Made by a program: the position numbers and the translations under genes
The notes under the pieces: generated by a model
What the model was told of the DNA's origin: nothing
Database searches by the model: none
The model's input: only the letters and a program-made list of their open reading frames with translations
Source: Pagrus major
Lineage: Eukaryota; Chordata; Actinopteri; Spariformes; Sparidae
Direction: 5' to 3'
NCBI RefSeq assembly: GCF_040436345.1
Contig: NC_133230.1
Coordinates: forward strand, 21,400,197 to 21,464,196
Length of the DNA: 64,000 nt
Shown: positions 1-14,300 of the stretch, piece by piece
Layout: each line of letters opens with the position of its first letter
Numbering within the stretch: position 1 is the first letter of the stretch

Positions 1-2334
1 TCCAGCCTCCAGCTCCTTTTCTGCATGGGTCAGTCCATGTAAACTTCATTCCTTCATTTGCTGTCAACTATGTCCCTTGGTGTCAAATGCCATCGAAGGA
101 GCACATCATGGACTGTCTCAGCAGCAATCCTCCGATGTTGAATTTGTTGGAAGCGTTATTCCTCTTTGTATGTCGTAGTTATTGTCTTGTCCTTATCATC
201 CCTCCTACTGCTCCTGTCATGCAGACTTATTCCAGGAGAGTTAGTCACACACTGCTAACTGACTAAGAGCTGTCACCTCTCCTCTCCCTTCACCCCACTC
301 TCCTCTGTGCAGTGTGCAGCTTTGTTGTAAGGTCAGCTGCTTTGTAGCTTGCACGAAACGTGTGCAATGGAGAGAAAGGAGGAGAGTGCATGTGTGTGCA
401 CGAGCCGTGGGTGTGTTGCATTTGAGCTCCTCTTAGTACTGTCAGGGTTTGTGCCTGAGAGAGGGAGAGGGAGAGCGAGAGGCAGAGACAACTGGGACTG
501 CTCTCCTGGCTACAGTGCTGTGGGCCTGGTGGAGCTGAGGGAAAGAGGAGGCATATACCTCGAGCAAAGTATCAAATGTTAAGTAATGATGTGGGCAGAG
601 CTGCTGGTGTGTTCAGCCACTGTGAACTTAATTCTGACATTTACCTTTAATGAAAACCTCTGTGTTACTGAACTCAGAATAGTTTTTTTAAGTGATTATA
701 AAAACACCTTAATTTCTGAAAATGTACATATCCTCAGCTGTCTGGTATGTGGAATACAATTAAATGCTGCACTGCTCAGTGTTTGTCTCAACAGATGTAG
801 CTAAGGAGATGACAGCTGACAAATTCTAGCATATCAACAATGTTGCACAGTATTACATTCAGAAATAAAAGGCAGCATCACAGTTGCTGCACAGATGTAA
901 TATTGTTTCAGAATCTGAAGGGCTATTGATTAAAACTACTTTAAGCTCAGCCTTTAACTTTAACTTGTCCTTCCAGTAAATGCAACAGTATTTATTATTT
1001 ACTTATTATTAGTAGTAGTAGTAATTATGCGCTTTGGGACTTAAGCAGTTTTGCTTCCTGAGATGAAACTAACAGGTGCAGGCTAAACAATGGTTACAGT
1101 GAATGAATTGCTTATTCATTGCTGTGAACAATTATCAAAATGATGTCTATCACAAAAAGCAAAGGAAATATATTTGTGCATGGTCCTGAAATTAAATTTC
1201 AAATTAAATATTCGCTGTGGTTTATTTTTTATTTTTCATATTCTCTTAGCCCCAAATCACAATTTTGCCTTAAAGGGCTTTTTGTCCATAACTGGTTACT
1301 GTAGACCATTTTTTGTGCCCAATGCACACCAAAGGGCAAGCCAAAATATCATGGCACACCTGTATTTCAGTTTTATCAGCGCAACATATCCTCGACATGA
1401 TCCTAACGTGTTATTAAAGGGTATGTCTCTTTATAAGGAAATTAATGTGTAAAAGTACTGATATAGTAAATTAAATCGCATTGCCTGTTTGGTGTGTAGT
1501 TGTATATTGCAATATAATCTATGGTTGTAACAAAATTCCACGGCACACTTGGATTTGCTCGTTAGTAAAAAATTATAAACTGCTTAAAATTGCTTTTATT
1601 TTGTTTCAGCCCATCAGAGGCTCCTGTTGAGGTCAGCCTACAAAATGTGAAATCTGATGGAGGGTGCTTCAAAAAACAAGAAGGAAGTGAGTATCACACA
1701 CAGCTTTTTCTTATACTACATCATATTCAGTTAGATCTACAGTTATCTGCCTTCTGCCCTTATAGTTTAACAGTGCTTCTTGTGCTTTTGATTCTGTATC
1801 CTCAGGTACTGCTCCTCCTCCACTCGTCAGCTACAAGTACCCCAGCTTGCCCATAGCCAAAAGCAGACAGGAGGTAAAATGTACCATCCATACACCACAT
1901 ACACCCAACCACACAGCCTGATGGTCTGAAAGTGCACTTTCATTTTCCTAAAGTACCTTTTCTTTTGGTCGTGTTTTACTGAAATTACCGCTATGTCCTC
2001 GGGACACTGGTGCACTTACGCTTTTACTGTTTGCTCAAGATGAACTCTGATTTTATGTTGCAGAACAAGAGACAACTTTTAAATTCACTGGTCTAAAATT
2101 TCTGTTGAATAAGAAAGAGTAGTGCGTGGACATTTTAGAAGCTCATGCTGTCATTTTAAGCTGCTTTTTCTTAATGCAGATTATAAAGTGTGGACTTGGG
2201 GTTACAAATCAGCTTAGCACATCCATCTGTTCTATAATTTCACAACTTATTTTTAGATTTCTTTTTTATTTTAGTGATATGGTACAAATGGCCAAATGGG
2301 TTTCAACTGTGCACATGTGTCTGCTCTTGTTTTA

Positions 2335-2399
<65 letters not shown>

Positions 2400-5300
2400 C
2401 TTCCAGCTGATTTCTCTCATAGAGAACAACTCTGTAGTGATCGTTCGAGGAGCCACAGGCAGTGGCAAGACCACCCAGCTGCCACAGTACATTCTGGACC
2501 ACTACAATGAGAAAAATAACTTCTGTAACATTGTGGTCACCCAACCACGCAAAATTGGGGCCACCAGTATTGCCCAGTATGTAGCCAAACAGCGGAAGTG
2601 TACCCTGGGCAGTCTGGTGGGATATCAGGTTAGTGCAACACTTAGACAGAATCTATTTTACTTAAACTGTGCAATCCTACCAAATCTTTTATCTATTTAT
2701 TTATTTTTAAATAAAATATGAGAAAAGAGAAGAGACTGACACTTGTGCCAATGTCACATAACAACAGTGACACTGTACTGACTGAAGATTGACTGGTAGT
2801 TATTCACCTTGCTGAGGAATGCAAAAAAATCAATCATTACATCTCTTGCGTAACTTAAAAACAGTGTTTCTATGCATGTGTTAAGAAGCTCTTCTGTGTG
2901 TGTTGTTGCCAGGATATTTCGCTGTGCTGTACAGGACTCTGAAACAGCACTTCTAATAATAACTGTTGTCTCCTCCGCTCAGTGCAGACCTCTGGAGCTA
3001 AGGATGATGTCATTGACATTGAGGGAAATGATAAACAGTTAATGTTAGTAAGAGATATAATGCTCAAGTTATGCAGACCTAGGTGAACATTATGTCCTGT
3101 ATTAGTGCCTGTGTTAATTTTTGCCTACTTGAAGTATCTATATTTGCTGTAAGAAGAAAGCTCTTTTCTTGTTCCCTTTTGATTTTTTTTGTATTGGTTT
3201 GTGAAAGCTGTGCAGTCAGAGAATGGAAGGTTTTTTTGTGCTCACAGTACAAACCAAAAAGTATTTCCCTGAGGTCGCACAGAGGGTATCAATGGATTTC
3301 ATTACAGGTCACTGGTATTTTCTCCAACACCAACCAGAAATAGTCATGCTGGCATTGCAGACATTCGTTTTTTCAGATACTGGGGAAAGTGAGGCCTAAG
3401 GCTACTGTAGAGGAAGCAAATTGTTCACCTTTCTGAGGCAGTAAAATAAAACCTTGTTGGCAGGAACTGGATTTGTCATTAGGAAATATATATCAAAAGA
3501 TTCTTCAGCTGTTCTGTCCTCTGTCACAAACAATCAGCAATTAACCAATTAGTCTTAAGTCCACAGTAAGAGTGCAATAAAGACATATTAATCATTTTCG
3601 GTGCCAGAATAAAAGTAGGTTTTTTGTTGTTTTTTTTACAAAACTTTGCATATTTGTGTTTCAGATTGGCATGGAGAAGATAGCTACTGAGAACACCCGG
3701 CTCATCTACGTGACTACAGAACTACTGCTACAAAAACTGGTTGTAGACAAGTGCCTCACAGAGTACACCCACATTTTCATAGATGAGGTGCATAATTGGG
3801 CAGATAAACACTTTATTTAGTGTGTGATATTTTGTTGTATTATGTGTGAATTTATATTATTTTTGCTGCTACTGCTGCTGCAGGGGCGCAGTTTCAGTTC
3901 AGTTTCAGGTTTAATTAAGGTCTATGGTCTAATCAGTGATTCTTAACTACTTGGTCCATATTTAGCCATCTAACAAACTTTGCCTTTGCCCAAGGTTCAT
4001 GAGCGCACTGAGGAAATGGACTTGCTCCTGCTGGTTTTGAGACACCTGCTCAATTCCAACTCTCCGTATGTCAAGGTAATTGCAAGATCAAATAAAGGTT
4101 CCTCATCTGTCCTCCCCTCACATCAGTTGAACTCTCAATCACAGGACACATGTTTTTTGGGTTTTTTTTTGTTTTGTTTTTTCAGATCATCCTCATGTCA
4201 GCTACCATTAACTGCAGCCAGTTTGCTCAGTACTTTGCCAGCCTAGTTCGAGGCAAGATGAGCCCGGCCTATGTGTTTGAAGTGGAGGGTTCACCCTATG
4301 CCATCAAGGAGTTTTATCTGGATGACCTCCACCAACTGTTTCCATATAGGGTAAGAAGATGGCAAATGTTACACTTAATCTGTATTGAAGTGAAAAAGTG
4401 TGAATTTTGTATGTGTGTGTGTGTTCGTCAGTTTGAGCTGCCTCATATAGATGACCCTCACATCCCAGATGAGATGTACAATCTTGCCGTCAGTCTCATC
4501 CAGAGCTTTGATGAAATGGAGGGCAAAGATTCCAGGTGAGGCCTCAGTATCTTGGCCAACTTGACAGCTTAAGCATGGATACATAAAGTTAATTATAATA
4601 TGTGTTTGTGTTTGAGCAGCAAAGCAGACATGGGAGGTGGCATGACTTCATCAGAGCGAGGCAGCGTGCTGGTTTTCCTTCCTGGTATACACGAGATAAG
4701 ATGCATGCAGGAGGCCTTGTCCAAGTTGGTCCACCGAAGGTGAGCTTTCCAGTTTATCTCTCTGTTGAATATTTAGCTGTAGGTCGTACCTTTTATCTTC
4801 TTTATCTATTGTCCTGGCTTTCTTTAAAGACAAGTCTATTTGTGTGACAGTAATACAGGGTTTACACAGGTTCTTAAATAGTCTAAAATCCACTAATCTG
4901 AATTATAGGCCTTAAAATCTCCTAAAATGGATTGGATTATGAAAATTAACATTAGTTTTATAAAATCGCATTAAGTTCAGTCTTTTAAATGTGTTCCTGA
5001 GATGAATTTGTATTTGACAAATTGTAACAAAACTACAAAATAAAACCAATATGGAACGTATAACCACTGATGCAAATTGCGCAGTCCAGTTTAAATTTAT
5101 CAGACCACACCAAGCTAGTGTGTCTAACGTGGTGACTCCTCTCAACAAAAGAGAGAAGTAATGATTGTTTCTGTGAATGTTACTTTCATCTAATGTGGGT
5201 AATTTACGTACAATTAGTGCTTGGTTGAAGCCTGCTGAAAATTATGAATTTGAAGCCCACTGCACCTTGGCGAGAAAACTGTTAGATTTGGAAGTTTGTG

Positions 5301-8300
5301 TATAAAGGCATTAGAGTAGCATGTGATGTCAGAAAAACCTAAAACCACTGTAAAAAGTCACCAGCAAACAACTGCCATCACCTCAGCCAATATTGTTTTG
5401 TATTCACATCGGGAGCATTACAAAAGTCCAGCCCCAGTCTGCTAATGACTAACAACATTAACATTAACTAATGCAACTCCGGTAAGCCTCCACTGGACAC
5501 CCCTTGGACACCAACATTATGTAGATATTAAAAACAGAGGTGCTCCAAGTTTTGTTCTTATCCTTCTGCCTCCTTTTTCTGCCAGGATGGACATGAAATA
5601 GGTCTTAAATTGCATTCATAAAAGTCTTAAAAAGTCTTAAATTGAACTTGTTGAAACCGGCAGAAACGCCGGATATCTTTGATATCCATAGTGCTTGTTA
5701 ACCTTTAGTACTTTTGATAAACGTTTACATAACGATGAATGTGCTTCCTTTGTTCAGATTGCAGATTTATCTTCTTCACTCCACTGTGATTCTAGAGGAG
5801 CAGAACGGTGTGTTTCAGCTTCCTGTCCCTGGATACAGAAAGGTAAAATCATTAATCTTATTTTGTGCCTTCCATGTGTTCTTCCTACCTGCTGTGCTGA
5901 CAATCTGCTCATTTTAACAGGTCATCCTTTCCACCAACATCGCTGAGAGTTCGTTGACTGTTCCAGATGTCAAATATGGTTAGTCAGCTTGGTTTTATCT
6001 GTTAGCTAAATGAGTATTTTGTATTCAAGTTTTATAAAAATCTTAACTGATATCAATGCCTTTTTTGTTGTCACAGTGATTGACTTCTGCCTGGCCCGTC
6101 ACAATGTCTGTGACCAAGACACCAATTATCAGTCTCTGCGTCTCACCTGGGCATCCAAAACCAATTGCAACCAACGTCGAGGTACAATACTCGCAGCACA
6201 GAACTTGTCCTCTGAAGTATCTATGTATCTTTTCTTCTGTCCTTCTACACTTATTTCCTCTCCATGCCAGGTAGGGCAGGTCGAGTGTCTAAGGGCTACT
6301 GTTACCGTCTTGTTACCAAAGAGTTTTGGGGAAATGAAATTCCAGACTACATGATCCCCGAGATGCAGGTAAGAGGATAACAGAGATTTCTCTTTCTTGT
6401 TTTTTTAACACTGCTTTGACCCTAATTTGACAATCAATCTATGCTATACTGTTTGTCTTCCTTGTAGCTCGCCCCGTTAGCCAAGATCGTGTTGAAGGTG
6501 AAGTTGCTGGACATGGGAGATCCCTACTCAGTCCTCTCCACAGCACTGTCACCCCCCCACCTTGGTAACATAGTTAGAACAGTGCTCCAACTCAAAGAGG
6601 TAAATAAGTGCAGATTGATGATTCTCGTCTGAGAGAGCCATTAATGTCTAGTCGAGTATATATAATTTTTGGCTGTAATGATGTATTTGGGCGGGCAGCT
6701 GACCACCCAGCTCTGTCACAGAGTGTTAGACCAGGAGTGCTCTGACAGGAGCTTTACGTCAGCCAGTGTTAGCATCGTCAAGCCTGCTAGGTGAGGGTAA
6801 TGAAGGGCAGTGCTGCATCATTATATGTTTGTGTGGGGGAAAGACAATGAAACAAGTTTGTTAATTCTGGTGTCTTTCCATCATTGACAAAATGTATCCT
6901 TTTTATCTTACACCATCTTTCAGTCTTTCTGTTCTTAGAGAGCACTTCTTGGCAAACTACCTGAGTATCTGTCATGTCTTTTTAACTATAAATCAAGAGT
7001 CCAGTCCAGTCCCAGCTGAAAAACCTATGTCTGAAGACTTCTGAGTAGTCTGTCTCATAGGCAAACAGCAATTCAGCAACCATAAAGTGTGATTTTTATA
7101 TTATTTATTTATGTATTTATTTATTTATATTTATTTAATGAATAATTAAACAAACAGGAAAATAGTCAAGAGAGAAATAAATTCTGATTTGAGAAATGTA
7201 ATTTTGGCTCAGAAAATACATATTGAGCCATTTTTTAAGTCATTAGATAGTAAAAGTCAAAGTGTTGTTCTGAGTTTGTTTAAGAGTTGATTGGTGATGT
7301 AAATAAAGCCTGTTGTCGTGACACTAACTGGGTGTTTTGTTCTGTAGATGGGTGCGCTTTCTACGAAAAGTGATGGCAAGGATCAAAATAATGATGGGGA
7401 GCTAACGTTCCTGGGCCGAGTTCTGGCCCACTTGCCAGTGGACCTGTACCTGGGGAAGTTGATTGTCCTGGGTCACACCTTTGGCTGCCTGGAGGAGTGC
7501 CTCATCATAGGTGAGAATGGACCTCAATTACGGCATTTGCATCTGTTTACAGTTGCAGAGACGTAGCTTGGCCAACAAATCTGTCATGACTTCACTCTTT
7601 GGAAATGTCTCTAATCTATGTTTTTGTCTTCTCTTATCATCAGCTGCCTCGCAGTCTCTGAATAGTTTCTTTGCCATACCATCTATGCAGCAGCTTGCGG
7701 GTCACAGGTGAGTCACATCCTGCAGCTGCACTGATTCACAGACTGCCAGGCTGTCAGTGTAGATTATTTTTGTGTCCCATTAAAGTGGCACAAGATATCT
7801 GCGAGTCTACCATTGACTCACTTTTATGTCTTTACTACCATCACAGTATTTTGTGGCTAATTAGACAGTCCAAACGATGCCTTTTCTGTGGATATACAAA
7901 ACACTGAAATTCCCAGAAAATTGTATAGAAAGTGTGTAGTCATTAAATCTCTGTTCAAAGTGATAGCATGTCCAGCTATCCATTCACTTATCCCCATAAG
8001 ATATGTGTGTGTTTTAACTAATCAGATCACAAACAGTTTTTCTGCCAGCCTTCAAGGTCCAGGCTGCAAATCAGACGACTTGCAGGCCAGAAACAGATAT
8101 TTGTATGTATTGTATGTTTATTCGTTATGCTTTGGATTTTCTTATTCTTCCAGGAGCAAGTTAGCCTTCACCTGTGGCACACCAAGTGATTCAGTAGCTT
8201 TTCTCAATGCCTTCAAGGTAACGTGCCAAGTCCATAGCAAATTGTGGTTCGTGTTATCTGCATATTTGCCTGATGGCTGCTGTTTTTAAAACCATCCCCT

Positions 8301-11300
8301 CTTCCCCATTGTCTCTCACTGTTAGGCATGGTACAAAAAGAAGGGACAGCTGAGACACCCAAAGGTGAATAGAAACGCATGCACATAAAAACTATACTGT
8401 CTTTGTTTTTTATAGGTCCAAAATACAAAATATTTTGCTATTGTTTTACAGAGCCATCTGTGGTTATTCATTGTACATTATTTCCAAGATTGACATTAAA
8501 GTATGAATAATTGCTTCATCGTATTGTAAATGAAGTAACATGTGTGAACGGCAATTAGCACATCACTGTAGCTTAAAAGTTGCCAGTGGGAAGTAGATGT
8601 AGTGAATGTTGTCTCTACTTTTCAGTTGTTTTCTTCACGTTCTGTTCAGTTGGGCATTAAGAAACAGCGTAGCACTCTGTTCTATCATGTTTTTTTTTCT
8701 TAAAGTGTGAGGTTTGTCCGTCTTTACTGCTTTCCCCTCTTAGGAAGAGTTGGACTGGGGAAAAGAGAACTTCATCCAGATCAAGAAGATCAGGGAGGTA
8801 TGGAGAGCTAGATCAAATGAGTTCATCAAGCCACACGACAGGATGGCTTTGCCATCACCAATCCAGTAGTTTAGCAGTCAAGAACATCAACATTAGTCCT
8901 ACAGTTTGTTGTCATCTGTTACTAAGAATGAAACTAGCTTCTGTTGAGCGCCCGACAGTTTCTAGAGGCTTTAACTGAAGTTGGTTCAGTCAAACTGCAA
9001 ATATGTACTCTGTAAAATGTTGGCAGTCAGTAGCAGTTGTTCAGCACACCTGAAATGTTTCCTCAGTGTTCTGTTATTTTTAAATGGCAAGAATGTAGTT
9101 TATAAACAATAACTTAACCCTCTAGGCGCCAGAGTTTATTTAGGAAAATATTCTGTTTGGATTTTAAGATTTCAAAAGGCTGTAGCTTGGAAGTGGTGAG
9201 AGATAAATTCATAGTGTAAATGAGAAAAATATTCATAATGACCTAAAGTTTGTGATGGGAGTAAATTTAATCATCTAATTTGCATATTGTGACGTCACCA
9301 GGTGACTGAAAGCAACTTTCAGTAAAACTGATTTTTGAACATATTTACACAGAAAAAAAATATTTATATTGTCATCTCATCCTCAAAATAAAGGAACAGG
9401 AGTTTGATTGGAGTAAATTTACTAATCTAATGTGTATGTCACCAGGTAAAATTCAGTAAAACGGAATTCTGAACATATTTACACAGTAGATTTTTTTTTT
9501 TTTCATCCTCTCATCCTCAGAGTAAATGAACAGGAATCTGATAGGAGTAAATGTCCTAATCTAGCTTGTAAAAAGAAAAGAAAACTCTCGCCGTGATCAG
9601 CGTGTGTTGCTTGTGTGACAGTGTGCGCAGCTGCAGCATCGTCAGTCACTCGTCTCTGACGAGCGATCGTCATCAGAGGGCAAATCGTCTCCTTCTGAAT
9701 CGCGATCAGCAAAGATCTGTGCAAGCACCTCATCCACACTGTAAAGACTTGTGGGCATTTTGTTTTTTATTACAAAAATCGCTATCTGTCTCTCGATCTG
9801 TCCAGCACACTTCCGCCACCGCTCCGCGGCTCTCTCCTCTCCCACTCTGCCCGTTTAGCCGCTGCCGCTCCGACAGCCGGTGTCGGGTTTCAAACTTTTT
9901 TTTCTCAGGTATTTTGCATAGAAACACACCCCCAAATGACGTCAGGATTGAAGCTGAATCTATTGGCTATCTAGTGGTAGCAAGCAGTAACAGCACAAGG
10001 CAGTAGATTTAAAGATATGGGCTGTTTTAATGAGCAATGTTGCCTGTCGCAATAATGCGACTTTGGCGCCTAGAGGGTTAAGTCAGGAAGTACATATTAT
10101 TGACCAAACTTAGTCTTTAAGCTTTATGACACAAGTTGATAGCTGTTGCCTTTTGGTGCACAATCACCATCGACTGAAAATAATCATGATTATGATTTTT
10201 GCCATTATTGAGCAGCCCTATTGTCAAAATGTCAAGATCAAATGGTGCTGTTTATAAAATACTGTGGCTCGGACCTCCTGAGCAGTAACTCTCTGTCCAG
10301 GTTGCCGAGCTGTATGAAGAACTGAAGACTCGTGTGCTCCGCTTCAACATGCATGTGCCAGAGAACCCTCAACCCTCGGATTACACCAACACACACTGGC
10401 AAAAGTTCATTCTTCAGGTTAGAGTCAGGGCTGCAAATAGTCTGATTTGACTGTAATAAGCTATACAGTGTACACTTTATCATCTGCTGAATATACACAC
10501 CTAAATGTCAGTTTTGTTTACCTCTCTGTCTTAGGTGGTCATTGCTGGTGCCTACTACCCCAACTACTTCGTCCAGCAGGACATAGATGAAGACCTGGCC
10601 ACCAGAGAGTTGAGCGGCCATAACCCAAGAACAACAGTGATGGTCTGACTCCTCTAACATTTTTAATGTTAACACCGTTTTTGTTTGTAATGACCATCAA
10701 GACTTATTAACTAAGTCAAGATTTTGTAACATAACATTGGAGCATGTGTTATTATCAGGTGAGGAACCTACCGCCATACAGCTTCCTGTATTACAAGCAG
10801 CTGCAGTCACTGTTCCGCCTGTGTGGACAGGTCAAAGCCATTTTCTTTGACAGCTCAAGGTACTGAAGGCCATAGTTGCAAACTTATTTTTAACCTACTC
10901 TTAACTGTTTTCAAAGGAGAAATGTCTGTTCTCCTAACTGTGTTTGTGTGTTTGCTCAGAGCGTATGTGGAGTTCTACAGGACATCCAAAGAGTCGGGGG
11001 TACTGCCCGAGGTGTCTCTTGCCCTCCTCCTTGCACAGCAGAGTCGATCCATGGAGCTGTCGGTCTATCCCACTGAACAAATAGAAAACACAGCTGGGAA
11101 CAGAAGCTTAACACACATGAAACACGCACGGTGTGGCTCTTATTCACACTTGGTGGAAAAAACTGCAGTTCTTTCAGTAGATACATTGACTAAATAAATA
11201 TCTTAGATTTGCTGAGTGAACTAAAAATTACGGGTACAATTGTGTTGTGTCTGTCTTTTGGGGGCTGTTTATTGAATGTCTTTTTGGAAGTGGAACCCCT

Positions 11301-14300
11301 TGCACCACAGGCTGCACTGGTCAGCGCAGCTCCACTGAGCCTTAATGTAATCTGACATCCTCGCACTCTGCATGACTCCCTCCAGCTCTCACTTGGACTC
11401 AGGGAGGGGAGGTTTTAGGCAGAGACAGCACCAGCATGGTCCTCCCTCTGGGACGTGAGAGACGGGGTGACATTTATTGGGGCACTTTATTAGCTATCCA
11501 ATAATGATACAGCTCACCAAATATTGTCACATATTACTTTTACTTTAACAGTGATACTTCTGCCTAAGAATTAAAAAATGTTGGCATGTCTTGATAACCT
11601 CAAATAGATTTTATATTGGGATTTGTAATTTGCATAATTTCTTAATTCTCTACCCAAACCATTCAAGCCCCAGGATTCAGAAGCATGCACCCTGTCCAAG
11701 TACTCAGATCTGTTAGCAAGACTCGGTGCTTGGAAATCATTGCATTAAGTTCTGTGATCATTAGTAAACACTGAAACAACTTAAATTTTAGCAGGTTCAT
11801 TTTTGATTTAGAATACCTTATGAATACTTGTGAAGCAGCTCTGTTAACTCACTAAAACATCATGATGTTCTGACAGGTAACATCAAAGCAGTAACAAATA
11901 CTGTCTTTCACCTCGCTCATGTCAAGTGTGTGTGCAATGAAAGTGAACATGCATGTAACATTAAAGTCTGGTTCTTTGTGTGCTTTTTGTTGTGTAGGGT
12001 GAATGTAGACTTCCAGAGCCAGTCTGTCCACCCACTGGAAGCATTTAGCCGGGATTTGGACCCAGATGACCTCCCCCCCAGCCGCTTGTTTGTGGTCAAC
12101 ATCACAGAGGTCAGTCTATTATGTTTAACAGAGCTGAATTTCAAAAGAGTAAATCTTATTTTTGACTAAATGTCTGAATCTCTAATGGCTGTATGCTCTC
12201 CTAACTCTGATCTCTGCTGCAGGTGTTGGACGTGGGTCATTTTTGGGGCTTCCAGGCAGATGAAGCAAGCTTAGAGAAGCAGCGCCATCTAACAGCAGAG
12301 ATAAACAAACACACACTGCATCCTGTGACAGTGATGCTCTATCCCAACCTGCTGTGTCTGGCTCCATACTCTGAGGTCAATGACCAGAGCTTGTACTACC
12401 GTGCAAAGATCCTACACATGCGTGGCAACAAAGTGGAGGTGAATATGTGCACTTTATCAATTTTCTAATGTCAAATCTCCTTTATTTCTCGCATCTGATT
12501 TTTAATATCTTTTCCCAGTATCCCTCACATGATTATGGCACAGTAGGGTATGCTGAATGGCTTTCACACTCTTTAAAATTGATTGTAAAGTGTTGCTGAT
12601 CAAGAAATTGAAACTTATTTTAACCAAATTTTCCTTTTTCGTTTTTCCTTCATTTGTTTGTGAAATTATGTGTTGGTGTGCTGTATTCAGATTCAGAATG
12701 TTAACATGGTGGTACAGCTGATTAATGCACTACATATTGAGCAACAACAACAGATCTCAGCAAGTTCTGCAGATATTTGGCTTAATGCCAGTGCCAGATG
12801 CAAGGAAAAGAAATCTCTGCCAAACCATGATTTATTGAAAGAAAAACAGAGATAAGAGGGATAGAGTAAGAAAATGATGTGTATCCCATGCTACGGCCTT
12901 TTAAGTCACCAAATCTCAACCCATTTGAACACCTTTGGTAGATTTTTGACCAATTTCTGAGACACTCACTCACTCATCAAAATCCTTCACCCTCCAGTAG
13001 AGTTCTGCAGACTTGCAGAATCAATGTCAAGATGTATGGAAGCAGTCCTGTCAGCATGTAGTAGCCTTAAGACAACGATGTTTTTCCCCTTTTACGTATC
13101 ACTGTGTCTGTATTTTGTACTTATGTAGACAAGTGAGCATTTTGAATTGAAAAAGAAAATCTCTAAAAATTGAACTGATCAACATACACTGACATGCCAA
13201 CTTTGAAATCTGACTTCAGTGTCAAACTCTGACAGTGACTGCGTTTACATGCACGCTAATATTCCACTATTTTTCCGATTATGTCAAAATAAGGGTCATG
13301 TAAACACCATATTTCATTTGGATATTCTAAATTAGTCCATGTACTGAATGTAGCATTTTCTGATTAGGACATGTGGCATATTATTCAGGTTGTAGTTACT
13401 TGGACACATATACAGTGCATTCAGTGCATTCAGAATATGACGCACAGCCTCTTGCCTGTTTCAGTCAGCTCTGAGCATTGCCTAGCCAACAGTTTTGTCA
13501 GGCTCAAAACTACCAGTTTGACTCCATCTGGTCAGAAGGAGAAACCTACCTGCTTTTAAACATTATGAAAGACTTGGATATCAACAGGTTTTTGGATATG
13601 CAAAAATTTTGTGATGCAGACAGTATCAAAAAGGTGGTAGGACAAATAAAGGCGGGAGAATTTTGTTCATTAATCGCATGGCTGCATGTAAACGGGAATA
13701 TTGACTGAAATATTTCCATTTGCCATGTAAAGAGCTTTGAAGAAATATTGCCTTTTTGGGATATGGGCAAAAAACCTTGAATATTGTGTGCATGTAAACA
13801 TAGCCAGTGTGATAAGCGTTGCTGATGTTAATTCATGTACCAGAGCTTATGATTTGTTTTCCTGCAGGTGTTCTTCTTAGACTTTGGCAACACAGAGGTA
13901 GTTGCCTGCAGCAGCCTCAGAGAGATCCCTTCTGACTTCCTGTCTCACCCATTCCAGGTAGCTATACTATGAGTGGCACCATTTGTTGGAGAATTAATGC
14001 ACACTTGTCTGTTTCATGGTTAACAATTAGTAACTCACAAACCTCTGCTCGTGGTTTCAGGCCCAGGAGTTCCAAGTGGCTGGAATGCGCCCTTCAGCCC
14101 AGTCCATCATCCTGGGGAACCAGTGGAGCAGCCAAGCCCGCAACTGTTTCATCACACTGGTGAAGGACTGCTCGCTTCTTGTATCGCTGTACTCCATCCA
14201 GCATGGCATCAGGCGTGTGCAGGTGCTCATCAACACAGAGACAAAAAACACCAGTGTGGTCGACATCTTGGTGCAAGAAGGACATGCTGTGAAGGCTGAA

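Noticed and set aside
2126..2721. ORF fusing a Val/Cys-rich repeat to the TDRD9 helicase exon
   Set aside because: The Cys-Val part is translated (TG)n intron; the acceptor at 2406 marks the true exon start.
9593..10006. Plus-strand ORF of 137 codons inside the piggyBac-type element
   Set aside because: Antisense to the transposase-like frame; no recognisable domain.
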